Shown one piece after another: positions 1 to 12,094 of a DNA stretch of 64,000 bases. Below the pieces are notes generated by a model. The model searched no databases, had not been told where the DNA came from, and saw nothing but the letters and a program-made list of their open reading frames with translations. Source of the stretch: Paramecium pentaurelia (lineage: Eukaryota > Ciliophora > Oligohymenophorea > Peniculida > Parameciidae); contig CAJJDO010000033.1 in assembly GCA_905183005.1 (NCBI GenBank), positions 564,295-628,294 of the forward strand, written 5' to 3'. A program made the translations under genes and the position numbers. Within the stretch, counting starts at the first letter, position 1, and every line of letters starts with the position of its first letter.

Positions 1-36
1 CTAGATTATACTGAAGATAAGAAGAAATTTAATTGA
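1..36 (+). CDS. Possible 3' end of an upstream gene (partial)
   Basis: One frame entering the window reads LDYTEDKKKFN and then TGA at 34-36. Its charged composition resembles a Paramecium C-terminus, but eleven codons are too few to be sure and another frame stays open through this stretch. The following DNA up to the kinase start at 335 is AT-rich and holds no gene I can support. Confidence 0.25.
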   Translation, partial: LDYTEDKKKFN

Positions 37-334
37 AGGATTTTAACTCTAGAAGGTTGTGAAATTTCAAATATAGAAACAATAAAGATTCCAAAATTTA
101 TTTTATATTTATAATGATATATCATAATTGAATGAATGGAGAGAATATATAACAGTCAATTTTTACTTTAAATATGTGAATTTATATTCAATTAGAACAA
201 TGACGTATACAATCAATTTGATAATATTTTAATCATATAAAAGAATAAGAATCACTTTAAGATTATAAGTATGTAACCAAGTGTTAGTATTTAAGAGTAA
301 AAAGATTGTTTATTAATATATTAATTTATTAAAT

Positions 335-2965
335 ATGGATCCCAGGTCATAAAACAATTCTGAGAATTAAATTCATGGTGACGACAATGAAGATTAACGA
401 TCAGGTGATGAAGCAGTATTAATTTTATCATCTTTAAGGATAAATTAAATAATTTCAAGCACAATATTAATGAAGGTGGTGAAGTAATCCATGAAAATGT
501 TAAAAAAATTGATATGAAAAAAACATTAAATGATACTACTTTCATTTTGACTTGCTTAAAAAATCATTTTGTTTTTTACAATCTAAGTGAAGCTGAGCTG
601 TATAATAATTATCATATTATTTATAGTGAGAATATTGTCAACAAAATGTTCTATTGTGAAGCAGCTGCATAAACTTATATCTTCAAATAATAAGATCATG
701 CAACTTGCTTTTTTATTTTATAAAGAGGAAGTTTAGAAGTTATTGTTAATGAAAAAGTATTATTTCTCAATTCAAAATTTTAAGGCAAAAAGAGAATTAA
801 AAACTGGAGATGGTTTTGGAGAGTTGGCTTTATTGTATAATGCTCCTCGTTCTGCATCAGTGAAATGTTTTGAGAATTGTAATCTATGGGGAATTGATAG
901 AAATACTTTCAGAAGAGCTGTTGAGGAAATGATAACAAAGGAATATGAAGAAAATAGAAAATTTATGGAAGTAGTTAGATTTTTTCGTAAGTTCTTTATA
1001 ATAAATTTAGATAATTTAACAAATGAATAAAAGGATGCAATTGCTGCAGTTTTAATTGTATAGAAATTTTATAAAAATTAAATTATTGTAAATGAAGGTG
1101 ATCCTGGATCTTCATTTTATATAATAAAAGAAGTATATTGATTTTTTATTATTTTTAGGGAACTGTTTCTGTTCTTAAAGGAAACAAAGAAGTTAGAAAA
1201 TTATATAAGGGAGATTCCTTTGGTGAATAAGCATTATATTATAATACAGTGAGATAAATGACTGTTAGAGCAGAGGATGATGTGAAATGTTTAGCATTAG
1301 GAAGAGATTCTTTAACTAAAATTTTAGGAGATTAAGTTCATGTTGTTACATTTAGAAATTTGTAAAAATGGGCTTTTGAGAAAAATGCCTTATTAAGCAA
1401 ATTAACAAAAGCTTAAATTGACAAAGTTTTAGATGTGATGAAAATTTCATCATGTAAAGCTGGGGATGTGATTCTTAAAAAAGGAACATAAGCCAATCAA
1501 AAGATTATTGTTATAATTGAAGGTAGTTTGAAAAAGAGTAAATCTGGAATTACAGTTGCAACTAAAGCTTAAGCTTGGGGAGAAGAATATTTCTTATAAA
1601 CTAATAAGGCTAAAATGTATTATAAAGTATCAAAATATTTAGTTTGGATGATGATATTGTCATGGAAACTGATGGTGTAATTGCAGAAATTACTGCTGAT
1701 AATTTTATTGATTGCATTGGAGGAGAATTAGAAGAAGTTATTAAGAAAAATGAGAAAATTCTTGAAAAGAAATTATAAAAATCAGATCAAACTAAAAAGA
1801 AAGAAGCTCAAAATATTAAGAAATCAGAGTTAATTCATATTAAAACAATTGCTTATGGTTAATTTGGTCCAGTTTATTTAGTTAAAGCTAAATATAATTA
1901 ATAATTATATGTTTTAAAAGCATTTAACAAAAATTAAATTAATGAATAAACTCTTGAAAAGTATTGTTAATTCATAATTTTAGATATTTGTAATAAGAGA
2001 AGTAAGTATTAGAAATTGTCAATTTTCCATTTATCATTTCATTTATGAAAACCTTTAAAGACACTTTGGATGTTTATTTCCTTCTTGAATATGTAAGAGG
2101 AATGGAATTATTTGATGTTATTAGAGATATAGGTAATTCATAAATATTATCTTTAGGTCTCTTATCAACATATGATTCTCAATTTTATGTTGCCTCTATG
2201 ATTCTAATCACAGAATATTTACATCATCAAAATATCATTTATAGAGACATTAAACCTGAAAATTTCATGGTTGATGAAAAAGGATTCCTAAAATTAATAG
2301 ATTTAGGAACTGCAAAAATAATTAAAGGAAAATAAGGAATTATTCGTACATACACAATTATAGGAACTCCACATTGTATTTTTATAACATAAAGAATTTA
2401 TTAGATATGGCACCAGAAATCATATGTGGCAAAGGATATAATTGTTTAGTTGATTTATGGTCTATTGGTATATGTCTCTATGAATTTATGTGTGGTATGG
2501 TTCCTTTTGGAGAAGAAGCTGAAGATCCTTATGAAATTTATGAAGAAATTATTAAGAAGGATATAACTTATCCTAATTATTTAAAAGATAAGAAAGCCAA
2601 GAAACTTATGGATTAGTAAAATTGAATTAATATATATTTTAGATTATTATCTCGGGTACCTGAAGTGAGATTAGGAGGATCTTATGCAAGTCTTAAGGGA
2701 AATCCTTGGTTTGAAAATTTTGATTGGGTATTCATTAAATTGATAAAAAAATAGGAAAAATTATTGGAAAAAGAGATAAAAACACCATATCTTCCACCAG
2801 CAGACAAATTACTACCAGAAATAGAAATAAAATCACTTGAATAAAATGGTAGAATGATTGAAGATGAAATTAAAGTAAGTATTATATCTACTCAAGTAAG
2901 AGCAATCTGTAAGATAAATGGATGGTAATAATTAAGGAGATTAAGGATGGGAAAAAGACTTTTGA
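335..2965 (+). CDS. cGMP-dependent protein kinase (PKG), 782 aa
   Basis: A cytosolic Ser/Thr kinase that phosphorylates targets when cyclic nucleotide relieves autoinhibition. The start ATG at 335 is followed by eleven introns of 22-29 nt (416-438, 600-626, 757-784, 1133-1158, 1617-1642, 1961-1983, 2133-2156, 2376-2404, 2616-2642, 2728-2754, 2875-2896); the exons sum to exactly 783 codons. Three cyclic-nucleotide-binding modules are visible: the first contains GDGFGELALLYNAPRSASV, a perfect phosphate-binding cassette; the second has GDSFGEQALYYNTVRQMTV; the third (about residues 370-430) is weaker. The kinase domain spans about residues 455-730 with YGQFGPVYLVKA, YRDIKPEN and MAPEI. The DFG motif reads DLG. 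It ends with the AGC-type tail ...GWEKDF. Kinases with several N-terminal cNMP domains are typical of ciliates and apicomplexans. Convergent with the Alba gene 95 bp downstream. Confidence 0.95.
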
Positions 2966-3060
2966 TATTTAAAAAAATTAATATTGGAAAACCGCATTCA
3001 TCAAATAATAATACACTTTTTCTCTTTCTATTTAAATATATGCTTTCACATTCCCCAATC

Positions 3061-3474
3061 TCATTATGGTTAATTTTCTACTTATTTTTACACCTCTTGT
3101 TAAATATTCTTTTTTCCTTCCTCAGGCTTTTTTCTTTACAACTCTGAAACAATTTTTTTTTTTCCTTCCTCAGTTATTTCTAATATGGCAATCAATTTTA
3201 TTTTTTTTCCACCTTGTTCAGGAGTATAGGTTTAGGTCTCTATTTTCTTTATTGTTGCATATTACTAAAATAGCGACTATATTTTTACATTTCTTGAAAG
3301 AGATTCAGCAACTGCAGCTACTGTCTTTGTTGCTTCACCCAAACCATGCAATTCAACTTTTTCAAATTTATTCAAGAATATTTTAGATAAGAAAATGAAT
3401 TGACCTGAAGATTTCTTTAATGAAATATTTAAAATGGAGTCTTTAGGGTCTAAAGGTTGTTTTTGCTAATTCAT
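3061..3474 (-). CDS. Alba-domain protein, 137 aa
   Basis: A small basic DNA/RNA-binding protein of the Alba superfamily, which in eukaryotes acts in RNA metabolism and in protists also on chromatin. The frame from ATG (3472-3474) to TGA (3061-3063) has no intron. Alba hallmarks are FIFLSKIFLNKFEKVELHG and GEATKTVAAVAESLSR, followed by a beta-strand stretch (KIKLIAILEI) and a Lys/Gln-rich tail. The tail passes an 11-A run (3152-3162 on the + strand) that is in frame as printed. It is convergent with the PKG gene. I see no signal peptide or membrane segment. Confidence 0.85.
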
Positions 3475-3954
3475 AATATTTTATATTTAAAAAAATTATT
3501 TAAAATGAATTGTAATAGATACTTATAAGTATAACAAATGAGAAAAAAAAATACAATAGAAGTTCACTTATACATAAAATTAAAAATAGATAATTAAATC
3601 TTATAAAGATTTTTTTTGACATAGTATCATATGAATTTTTTATATGATGTAAATAAATTGAGTTATTCTTAATCATTTATAGAATTTCAATGGATCATAA
3701 CTCAATCCATCTTTGAATTATTAAATATTTTTTATAATTAATCTATTTATTAGAATTCTTAATATTTATTTATATGTGTAGAATTTATATAGAAACTATT
3801 TTAAGAATTAAACCTAAAATAAACAATTTTATATAGAAGTATTGAAATAAGAATTTTAAGTGTTATATATTTAATTGGTACCATTAATTTTCAACCTAAC
3901 AATATTTATTAGTATTAATTGATTAAGAAAAAATAATTTTATTATATATTCTGG
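3475..3954. other. Intergenic, about 480 bp, divergent promoter region
   Basis: Very AT-rich DNA between the divergent Alba (-) and kinase (+) starts. No open frame with coding character, repeat or RNA gene was found. It must contain both promoters. Confidence 0.5.
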
Positions 3955-5369
3955 ATGAATCGGCAGAATTAAAAGGCAATAAGAGCTTCCTTAAAGAAAG
4001 CACTTTTTAATGACAAAAGAAGAAATGCATGTCCGAAATAAGGTCGATAAAATTCATCCCCTCCTATTCCCAACAATTAACCTAGAGCTATAAATTAATA
4101 ATTTAGACATTTTAGTGATGTTTATGAATATGGTGATGAATAAATAGGTAAAATGAATATTTATGATTAGGTGAGGGAGCCCATGGAATTGTTAAAAAAT
4201 GCTATAGAAGAGATCCAAATAACAATAATGGAGCTTCTGACAGAGTTACTTATGCTGTAAAAGTGTTTAGAACTGGTGATACAGAAGTAATTAACACAAT
4301 AAGAGAGACATTTCACTTACATCGTGGACTAAACGATCTTAATTGTGTTGTTAAAGTTCTTGATTTGTTTATAAATTCAAAAAAAGAGGAGCATCATCTT
4401 GTAATGGAATATTGTCCATTTCCTAGTCTAGAATAAAGAATAGGATCCTTTTGTGAAGAAGACATCTAATAAATCACATTAAATTTGGCTTAATCTTTGT
4501 TTTCTTTGCATTAGAGAGGAATTTGTCATAGAGATTTAAAACCTGATAATATTCTAATAAGTGATTAATTTTCAATCAAATTAATTGATTTTGGTGTCTC
4601 CAAAAGATTTTTAGTAAAAGGAAAAGTAACAAAAAAAATTGATATGTGGACAAGGACTGGCTCATTATTTTATTAAGCACCAGAAATATTTATGGGAGGT
4701 GGATATGATGAGAAAAGTATTATTATAAAATATATATTATAGTTGATATTTGGTCAGCTGGCATAATATTATATCAATTATTATTTGGATAATTGCCTTT
4801 TCAATCAGAAACAATCTTAGATACAATTGAAATGATTACTGATTCAAAATTAAACTCTACATTTCTAGGTCAATTAAATCCATTAATTTAGGATTTACTT
4901 AAAAGACTATTGGAAAAAGATCCAAATAAAAGACTATCTGCTGAAGGTATGTATTTTATTATCATAATAAGGATTTGTTTTACATCCTTGGTTGCATACA
5001 ACACAATAAAAAAAATCAAATAAAAGTTTTGATGATTGTGATATCATTGAAACAAGAATTAATGAAAACATATTATAAACTTCTTAGATAACTATTTTAA
5101 GATAGAATTAGAGATATTAGGATCAATTAATGGTACCAATCTAAGAAGAAAGGGAATAAAACTCTTTAAAGAATAGTTGGAATTATTGGGAAAACCATGT
5201 ACATTATGTCCCTTAAGATGTAATAAGAATGACAAATCTTGATCATGGTTACATAAATTAGAGTGGTACATCTTAAGAATTAGTAAATGACTAAAAAAGA
5301 ATTGATGATTTGACTGATTTTTAAATTGGATTAGTAAGAACTAATTCAGAGCAATTTGATTAACTATGA
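3955..5369 (+). CDS. Serine/threonine protein kinase, 446 aa
   Basis: A probable active protein kinase. ATG at 3955, three introns (4148-4170, 4717-4742, 4947-4971), TGA at 5367-5369; exons sum to 447 codons. An N-terminal basic, disordered stretch (about 60 residues) leads into the glycine loop IGEGAHGIVKKC, the lysine in TYAVKVFR, the catalytic loop CHRDLKPDN, the metal-binding LIDFGVSK, the activation segment GSLFYQAPEIF and DIWSAGIILYQLLFG. All residues needed for catalysis are present. No EF-hands or other C-terminal domain are seen, so it is not a classical CDPK. The family within the CAMK-like kinases is uncertain. Confidence 0.9.
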
Positions 5370-6166
5370 CTAAAAACACTAGATTCATCTTTTTTATTTA
5401 AAAATAAATCTCCAATTATAGCTTTATATCTATTTGAAAATAATTTCTAATTTTTGATCATTTAAAATATATAGACTTGGTTCGAAAGTATGTATTCTTG
5501 TTGCAAAATAACATTATACTTGTTTTGAATAATTCAATATTAAGAATTCTCTAAATCCTAAAAAGAAAAAATAATAATAAAAATAACAAGATATTATTCA
5601 ATATCTAAGTATTATGTAAGACTAGCACATTTACAAGATGTGAAAATTAATATTATTATAAAGTTAGAATTTTTTAATTAATCATTAGAAAAACAATCAA
5701 TTTCTTGAGGAACTGCTAAGTGCAATGATTCTCCAATTAGATATTTACACAAAGTAAGAATAAATTATTATTTAAAATAAATCTATACCATATAATTAAT
5801 TAAACTTACTCTAATTAAGCTCTCAGAAATAAGGAGAAAAAATTATAAATTATTTCTTATTTTAATTGAATGCTTAATTAATATAATTCTAATTCATTTT
5901 ATTTTAAGAAAATTTTGATAATAAATAAATTTATAATATAAAATTCTTATATAACTATCTTTTGTTAACATAGATATAAAATACAAAAATCTTTTGTTTC
6001 TAAACCTCATCAAGATTTTCTTAAATAGAGTTCTAACACAACCTATAGTAAATGAGTAATTTAGTTACAAATAGATCCTTTTTATTTAAGTATAGAGATT
6101 TAGAATAATTAAGAAAAATTAATTAAATTCAGTTTTCTCGAATGTTATATATATTATCATAGAATT
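5370..6166. other. Intergenic, about 800 bp, nothing recognised
   Basis: Convergent 3' ends of the kinase (+) and the phosphatase (-) enclose AT-rich sequence. Short open stretches occur in several frames, but none has recognisable domains or coding-like codon use. Confidence 0.4.
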
Positions 6167-6834
6167 TCATTTGTTTTTGCTTTTACTTTACGACATCGAC
6201 TTAGTAATAGATTTATAGAAATTAGGATTTTATTAAATAACCCCAGCTGAACTTTTTCGATGAACTGGTGCATAAAAATTATTCTCAAACTAGTCTTATG
6301 TCTACTGGAAATGATTGGCCCTAGAAGATTTGGGGATGGGAGGCTAAGAATTTCTTGTAGCGTAAGACATTAATTAATTTGTAAAACCTTTATTAGGATT
6401 TATTTAAGGTCGTTTAGATTTAACAAAAGTAAAGGCCTAATAATAGGTCATTTTTTTCTTCTCTATCAAATAAGCAATTACTATAGCTGCAGATCGGGAG
6501 ACACCTGCCATGCAATGAACTTAACTTCTTATAATAGATTGATGCTACCTAATACACCTCCTATGTTAAATCCTCTTTCTATCCAATCATTGGCTGTTTG
6601 AAAATATTAAGAAATATTGGTTAATTCTATATCTAATATTTCAATTTTGTGATGGACTATTCCTTCATATTTTAAGTTCAATCCTGCAGCCACTGTTATG
6701 ACTGTCCTAATTCCTTTGCTTTTAAGGAACTCCTTAGAGATAAATAATCATAATACTAAATTGAGAGCAGACTCGTAGTCCCCTAACCATAGAGTTCCTC
6801 GTTCGTTGAGAATCAAATTGCAATGTTATTACAT
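6167..6834 (-). CDS. Dual-specificity protein phosphatase, 204 aa
   Basis: A cysteine-dependent phosphatase acting on phospho-Tyr/Ser/Thr. ATG at 6832-6834 begins MQQHCNLILNERGTLWLGDY. Introns lie at 6733-6756 (24 nt) and 6520-6548 (29 nt), the second just before the active site. The signature VHCMAGVSRSAA fits HCxxGxSRS, with the catalytic Cys and Arg and the AYLIEKKKMTYYQA helix typical of DSPs. The general-acid Asp is probably in ILDIELTNISQYF. The C-terminal 60 residues are Ser/Lys/Gln-rich. The start codon lies only 11 bp downstream of the stop codon of the same-strand RING/TRAF gene. Confidence 0.9.
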
Positions 6835-6845
6835 AAAAATTAATA

Positions 6846-8141
6846 TCATAAAAATTGAAGAGCATCTCCTTAATACTCAAGACTAAAGAAACTGAAATAT
6901 TAATCTCCCATTTCTTATAATTCATTCCTATTGAAACAAAATGTCAAATGTCTTGTTTCATTTGTGATTCTTAAGCATTACATGAAGGGAAGAATTTGAA
7001 ATCTGATGACATCACCTTCTCCAAAGGTAAAATTAACTTTTCTAATAATATGATATCTATTATCATTTTCCTCCTTTTTTTTTACTTCTCCTAATCTATT
7101 AACTATAAAATCAACTGAATTTGATAATTAAGATGAACAAACACCAATTAGTAAATTACCTCTTAATCTAATTACTCTACTTTTCCATTCATAACCTTCT
7201 AAACCTGTTGTAAAATGATAATCTACATAAAAATGAAGGAAATCATTTTTTTATTTATTGTAATTGTATGAATTTCTAATATTTTAATTAAATTTAATAC
7301 CTTACAAGTCTTGCAATATATAAATTATCAGTTGTGAATTAATAATTAGCTGTAAAAATGGTAAAAAAGTTATACTCATTTAATATAATAAGATCTCCTT
7401 TCATCATTCTAGCAATCTTCTCTTCATAATAATTAACCATATCATCACACATTAAATATTAAGTATATAAATTCTCTAATTACTAATCTTAAATCTTAAA
7501 TAAGTTTTCTATACAATTCTGCTAATCATTAAATTTATTACATATTTATCATGTTTAGACTCAAGATCACATTTTGGCATCCTCTTATGACATTTCTAAC
7601 ATTCAACAGGAATCTAAGAGCATTATGCCTCATGTTCCTCTAGTTTATTTTATAAAATGTATTATTAACAACCTCTGCATTATTTTTTTCTTTCCTTACA
7701 ATTAACAATATGGTTTTCATATTCTTCATATGGTATCACCTAAGTGCAATCTTTTATATTTATTTACATACCTGAATGAACACATTTCAATTCAATTTAA
7801 GACAATAATACTTTAACCAAAGGTATTTCAGTCTTAATAAACAGTCTTTTACACTTTGGACAATTACTTTCATTTGCAAATGTTTCTTCTTCTTCTTCAA
7901 AAGTAGATTATGCACTATCCATTTTTAAAGATAAATACTTTTTCTAATTAAGCCATGACTCAATGCAGTATTAACAAAATGAGGAGAAACATCTATCTTA
8001 CCCACATGCAATTGGTTTCCAGAGTATATTAAAACAAATTGGGCATTAAAGTAAATCAATATTAACACTTGAATTGCATAATTATGATATTGGAATTCCT
8101 CCTTATTCTAACATCAATTCAACTTCTTCTTCTTATAACAT
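6846..8141 (-). CDS. RING / TRAF-type zinc-finger protein, 409 aa
   Basis: A putative E3 ubiquitin ligase of the TRAF-like type common in ciliates. ATG at 8139-8141; introns 7751-7771, 7522-7541 and 7276-7300; TGA at 6846-6848. Near residue 33 a RING-like motif begins with CPICFNILWKPIACG, continues through FCQYC and closes with CPKC after an acidic insert. Two TRAF-type zinc-finger units follow (ELKCVHSDCTQVIPYEEYENH and CRGC...LEEHEAQC), then a coiled-coil-like stretch and a C-terminal beta-rich domain (GYEWKSRVIRLRGNLLIGVC, IRKVNFTFGEGDVIRFQI) resembling SPRY-type domains of ciliate proteins. The 9-A run at 7075-7083 is in frame. The next gene starts 11 bp after its stop. Confidence 0.8.
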
Positions 8142-8341
8142 TTTTATAAACTAAATTTAATAATAATAATAAATGATCTCTATTTTTAAAGATAAGATTA
8201 CATAATATTAAAAAAATATTGATTAAATATTATAAAGAAAAATAGTGAGAATTATTAAACTTATAAAACAACCTAATAATATATAAATTTATCTACATTA
8301 ATTAAAAAATGTAAGAATAATTTGATAAATCAATATTTTAT

Positions 8342-9589
8342 TCAAAATTTCAATTCATTAATGATAAATTATTACCAATCACATTTCTTTATACCTATTT
8401 TTATTGCTTTTTCATATAATTCATTAAGTAATAATTCTTTGCTTGGATGATTAAATGGCAATTCAAGTTTTCTGTTTACAACTAATTGAAAAAATCTTTT
8501 TTTATCATCTTAAACTTCTTCTATTATATTATCTGATGTTGTTTATCTAGACAATATACAATTTGTTTTTGGACTTTGATGACCATCATTTGAATAACCT
8601 TCTTTATTGAATATCATTATTATTTATAACTTTTTTTACTTCTCTTTAGCTAATGATATTAATTTTTAAACATTAAAGTAAATATAATATTTTGATTCTT
8701 TAAATGATTTTGAATTTGTAAAATCTTTAAGATAAACAACTTCTTTTTGTAAGAGATTACTATCTTCATTTTATTAAATAATTTTATCTATTGACATTTA
8801 AATTGATTCATATAAAGGATCATATTTAATAGATTTTAAGATGAGATTTTTAAATTGTATGATTTTCTTATTAATATCATCGATTTAAGATTTTATCAAT
8901 TATTTAGGGTGATATTGAGATTTTGTTCTTTTTTATAAAAGTTAAATAATATTTGTATCATCTTATTTCTAGTTAATATTTGCATCTAAATTTTTGGAAC
9001 TATAATGACACACAGTAATGGCTGAAGTTTCAACTCTTGGAGTATAATTAGTAGAAGATCTTTGCTTATGAGACTTTATATCATTTTCATTTTATATAGA
9101 TTGAGGTTGGTTTTTTGGAGTTGAATCGTTTTTAATTACATTTTCCATTTTGTTGAATTGAATTTATTTTGTATCAGAAGATACCTTAATATTCTTTGAA
9201 TTATTATTTTGATTTATTATTTATTCGTTCTATGGTTTCTATTTACATTAATGATAATTAGCAAGAATTTATAGAATTTATTATAAGCGATTCTTGTCAA
9301 ATTTAACGATTGGTCGCTAATTCTTTTATGAGATATGATGATTAATCTATAGACAATTATTATTCTAAAATAAAAGAGTTTATTCATATTTTGAATTATC
9401 AAATGGTTATAATAAGCTATCATTAAGCTGTTAAGATGAGTCTGTGATTGATGAAAATATTCTTTCATATTCTTTTGGCAATTCTATATTCTAATTAAAA
9501 TTAGATAAAGGCATTTAAAAAGTTCTTCTCTCTTCAACTGTGATTTCATCATCAACAGGATGAAATATTGGATTCATAAATCCTTTCAT
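8342..9589 (-). CDS. Unknown protein, 415 aa, low complexity
   Basis: A single intron-free frame from ATG (9587-9589) to TGA (8342-8344). I do not recognise a family. The protein is rich in Gln, Asn, Ser and Lys, with a disordered first half and a more helical second half (QLIKSQIDDINKKIIQFKNL, LISLAKEKQKKLQ). The C-terminus (KRFFQLVVNRKLELPFNHPS then ELLLNELYEKAIKIG) looks like a small folded helical unit. No signal peptide, membrane segment or catalytic motif is visible. A cytoplasmic scaffold or ciliary role would be guesswork. Confidence 0.75.
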
Positions 9590-9772
9590 TATTATTTATT
9601 ATTTAATATCTCATTATTTACATTGATCAATTATTATATAATAAGTTATTAATAATAATTTTCTGGAATAAATTATCTTATAGTATCTACTAGTATTTGA
9701 TAATATAAATCAGACAATAATAAAGTTTATATAAAAATAATGAAAAGATGATAATATATATTAAATATTATA

Positions 9773-9788
9773 ATATATATATATATAT
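9773..9788. repeat. (AT)n microsatellite
   Basis: A short AT dinucleotide run in the intergenic gap, ending right at the stop codon (9790-9792) of the coiled-coil gene. Ordinary for so AT-rich a genome. Confidence 0.8.
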
Positions 9789-9789
9789 T

Positions 9790-11087
9790 TCAGTTAAGTT
9801 TTTTATGTAATCTAGATTAGAAACACTTTATTTTTTATTTAAGATCATAATTTTCTTAACTTAATAATATTACTTATTCTTAATATTTGTCAGCCTTTTC
9901 ACATAATAATTATTTTGAAACTAAATAATCACTTTCTAACATTTAAATATATTCTTTAAGATTCTTCTAATTAAATTATTATTTCCTTATAAGTTTAAGT
10001 TGATTTTATAAAAATTGTAATTATGCTCTTTGTTCTTTCAATTATTTTGTTGATTTACAAAGACATTCTTCATATTATATGCATAATTCTGACTTTTCAT
10101 CTAAAGCTTTTCTTAAAAGAATTGTAGCATCTTTATCTTCATAACTATCTTCTAATAATTAAAAGGCTGTTATATTTATATCTTCTCTTAAATTTTAATC
10201 AGTTGAATGAGCTGTCTATTATAATTAATAATTCTCAGAATGCACTTTATCTTTACTTTCATTATGTGTTTCCAATTAATCTTTCAATTCATTTATTTAA
10301 TTTAATAGTTCTTTATTATTCTATGTTAATTTATTATTTTAAAGTTTTAGTGCAGATGCCTATTTTGATATTTAAGCTATTTGGATATTTTATTTCTTAT
10401 ATAATTTGTAATTTATACATTTATTTTCATTTCTAGACTATTTTTCTCCTATTAAAAATGTTCCTTCATTAAATCCATTTATCTCTACATTTTTATTAAT
10501 TGTTAGTTTAGTTCTTAACTTTCATCTAATAACTATTAATTAATATTTGTCAACTAATTGATCGTGTTCCTATCAAACATCTATTAATTCTCTTTCATTT
10601 CCAACTAGAATATCAAAATTTTATACTTCTCTATCAAGTGAGTAAACTTTCTCTTCTAAATAATGTAAAGTTTCTAACATTTCTATTTTTTCTTGTTGTC
10701 CATCATTACTACTTAATTAAATTTAATCTAACAAGTATGTATTCCACTTTCTTTCCTATTCTTATAATTACTCAAAATGTTTCATCTAGATTGCGTCAAT
10801 CCTTTAATTTAATTCATTGATATGACTATGTTAATACACATTATTTACTTTTTTAGTTGCATAATTTCATCATCTTTATTATATTGTCTAGATCCATGAT
10901 TTGCTTGAATCATGGCTTCTAACTATTATATTTTTTCATCCTTCTCCATTATTATATCTATAGCACTCTTCTCAAGATCTTAAATCTATAACTATAATTG
11001 AGATATGAATTATTTCATGTTCTTTAACATTTGGCTTTTCTAATCTTAATCTAAATGCTCAAATTCTTCTATATATTTGTTATCCAT
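9790..11087 (-). CDS. Coiled-coil protein, 409 aa
   Basis: ATG at 11085-11087 (MDNKYIEEFEHL), introns 10826-10848, 10605-10626 and 10396-10418, TGA at 9790-9792; 410 codons exactly. Almost the whole protein is heptad-rich helix (QFISQLQLQIQDLEK, NKELLNQINELKDQLETH, LKEQRAQLQFLQNQL), with no enzyme motif or membrane segment. Such proteins are usually structural parts of cilia, basal bodies or cortex in ciliates; that is inference. The same frame stays free of TGA for more than 500 bp upstream of the chosen ATG (see findings), so the N-terminus could be longer. Confidence 0.85.
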
Positions 11088-12094
11088 AATAATAATTATT
11101 AAAATGGGACATTATTTACAAATTTAGTGTTTGCATGTTCTTAATTAAATCTAAACTAACTGAACATTCTAAGGTTATTCTAAAACTAAAGACAAAATCT
11201 CTTAAATTTAAGAGTCTTTACTAAAATCAATTAATATATGAGTGTCTCCATATAAATATACATATTTCTATATATATTCTATGTGACTAATTATACAATT
11301 ATAATGCTCTACATTCCACTATAATAACTGTAATTGAAATAAATAAGTAGATTAAAAAGGTATTAAATGATTATCAATATATTTTTGAAATTTAATTAAT
11401 CTTCTATATAATAAAATCTTCAGTATTAGACAATAAGGCTAACGTTATTCTAGAATCATTTAATTTTCATATTAATCATTATTATATAAATTTAGTAATT
11501 AATCATGATTCAAATAAATAGCTAATGAAAATTCTCCTTATTATAATAATGATATAATGAATTATTATAAACTTAGAGATTGATAATTTATTATAGACTT
11601 AGAATTTAATTTTTGATAAGATAATATTAATAATATTAATCTTTAATACCTTTCATTTCAAATATCTTACTTTTTATATCAAATTAATATCAAAAGAAGA
11701 TATATAATAGGAATTATTGATTTCTTAAATCATTAATACTTTTATTTACTTTATTTTAAATAAATTAAATAATTTTTTATTAACTATCTAACTTTAATTG
11801 TAATTATGGGATTATGGAAAAAAGTAATTAAGTTGAATAATTCATAATTGAATTAAAAAAATTGATTATTTTGTTGTTTTTTGAATGAATATATTTTTAG
11901 TTTTAAATAAAATGATAATTTATTTTGACAATTTTTGATATTCTAACTGGCAACTATCTCAAAAAACCCAAAATAGTAATCAAATGATTTAATAATTCAG
12001 ATTTTAGAAGCTTCAAGTCAAGTAAATTCAAAACGTGTAAATAAATGAAAATAAACTGATTAAGTACAAATTTATTGATTATTTTATTTGAATT
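11088..12094. other. About 1 kb without a firm gene; TGA-free extension in the first half
   Basis: From 11088 to about 11660 the minus-strand frame of the coiled-coil gene stays open and reads protein-like, with patches such as LYGDTHILIDFSKDSQ and QQGEFSLAIYLNHDQLL. G is favoured at first codon positions, as in genes. An AT-rich stretch of Ile codons directly before the ATG looks like a 5' leader. From about 11660 to 12094 I see only AT-rich spacer. It may be an N-terminal extension, a separate unrecognised gene, or chance. Confidence 0.35.

Noticed and set aside
321..545. Minus-strand ORF with a hydrophobic start opposite the PKG first exons
   Set aside because: It is the shadow of the PKG exons read under the standard code; PKG splicing explains the region.
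3152..3162. Apparent frameshift at an 11-base homopolymer in the Alba gene
   Set aside because: Recounting the run shows that 11 bases keep the frame; no lesion.
10203..10436. Plus-strand hydrophobic ORFs within 9.8-10.9 kb
   Set aside because: They lie antisense to the coiled-coil gene; Gln/Leu-rich helices on one strand give hydrophobic shadows on the other.
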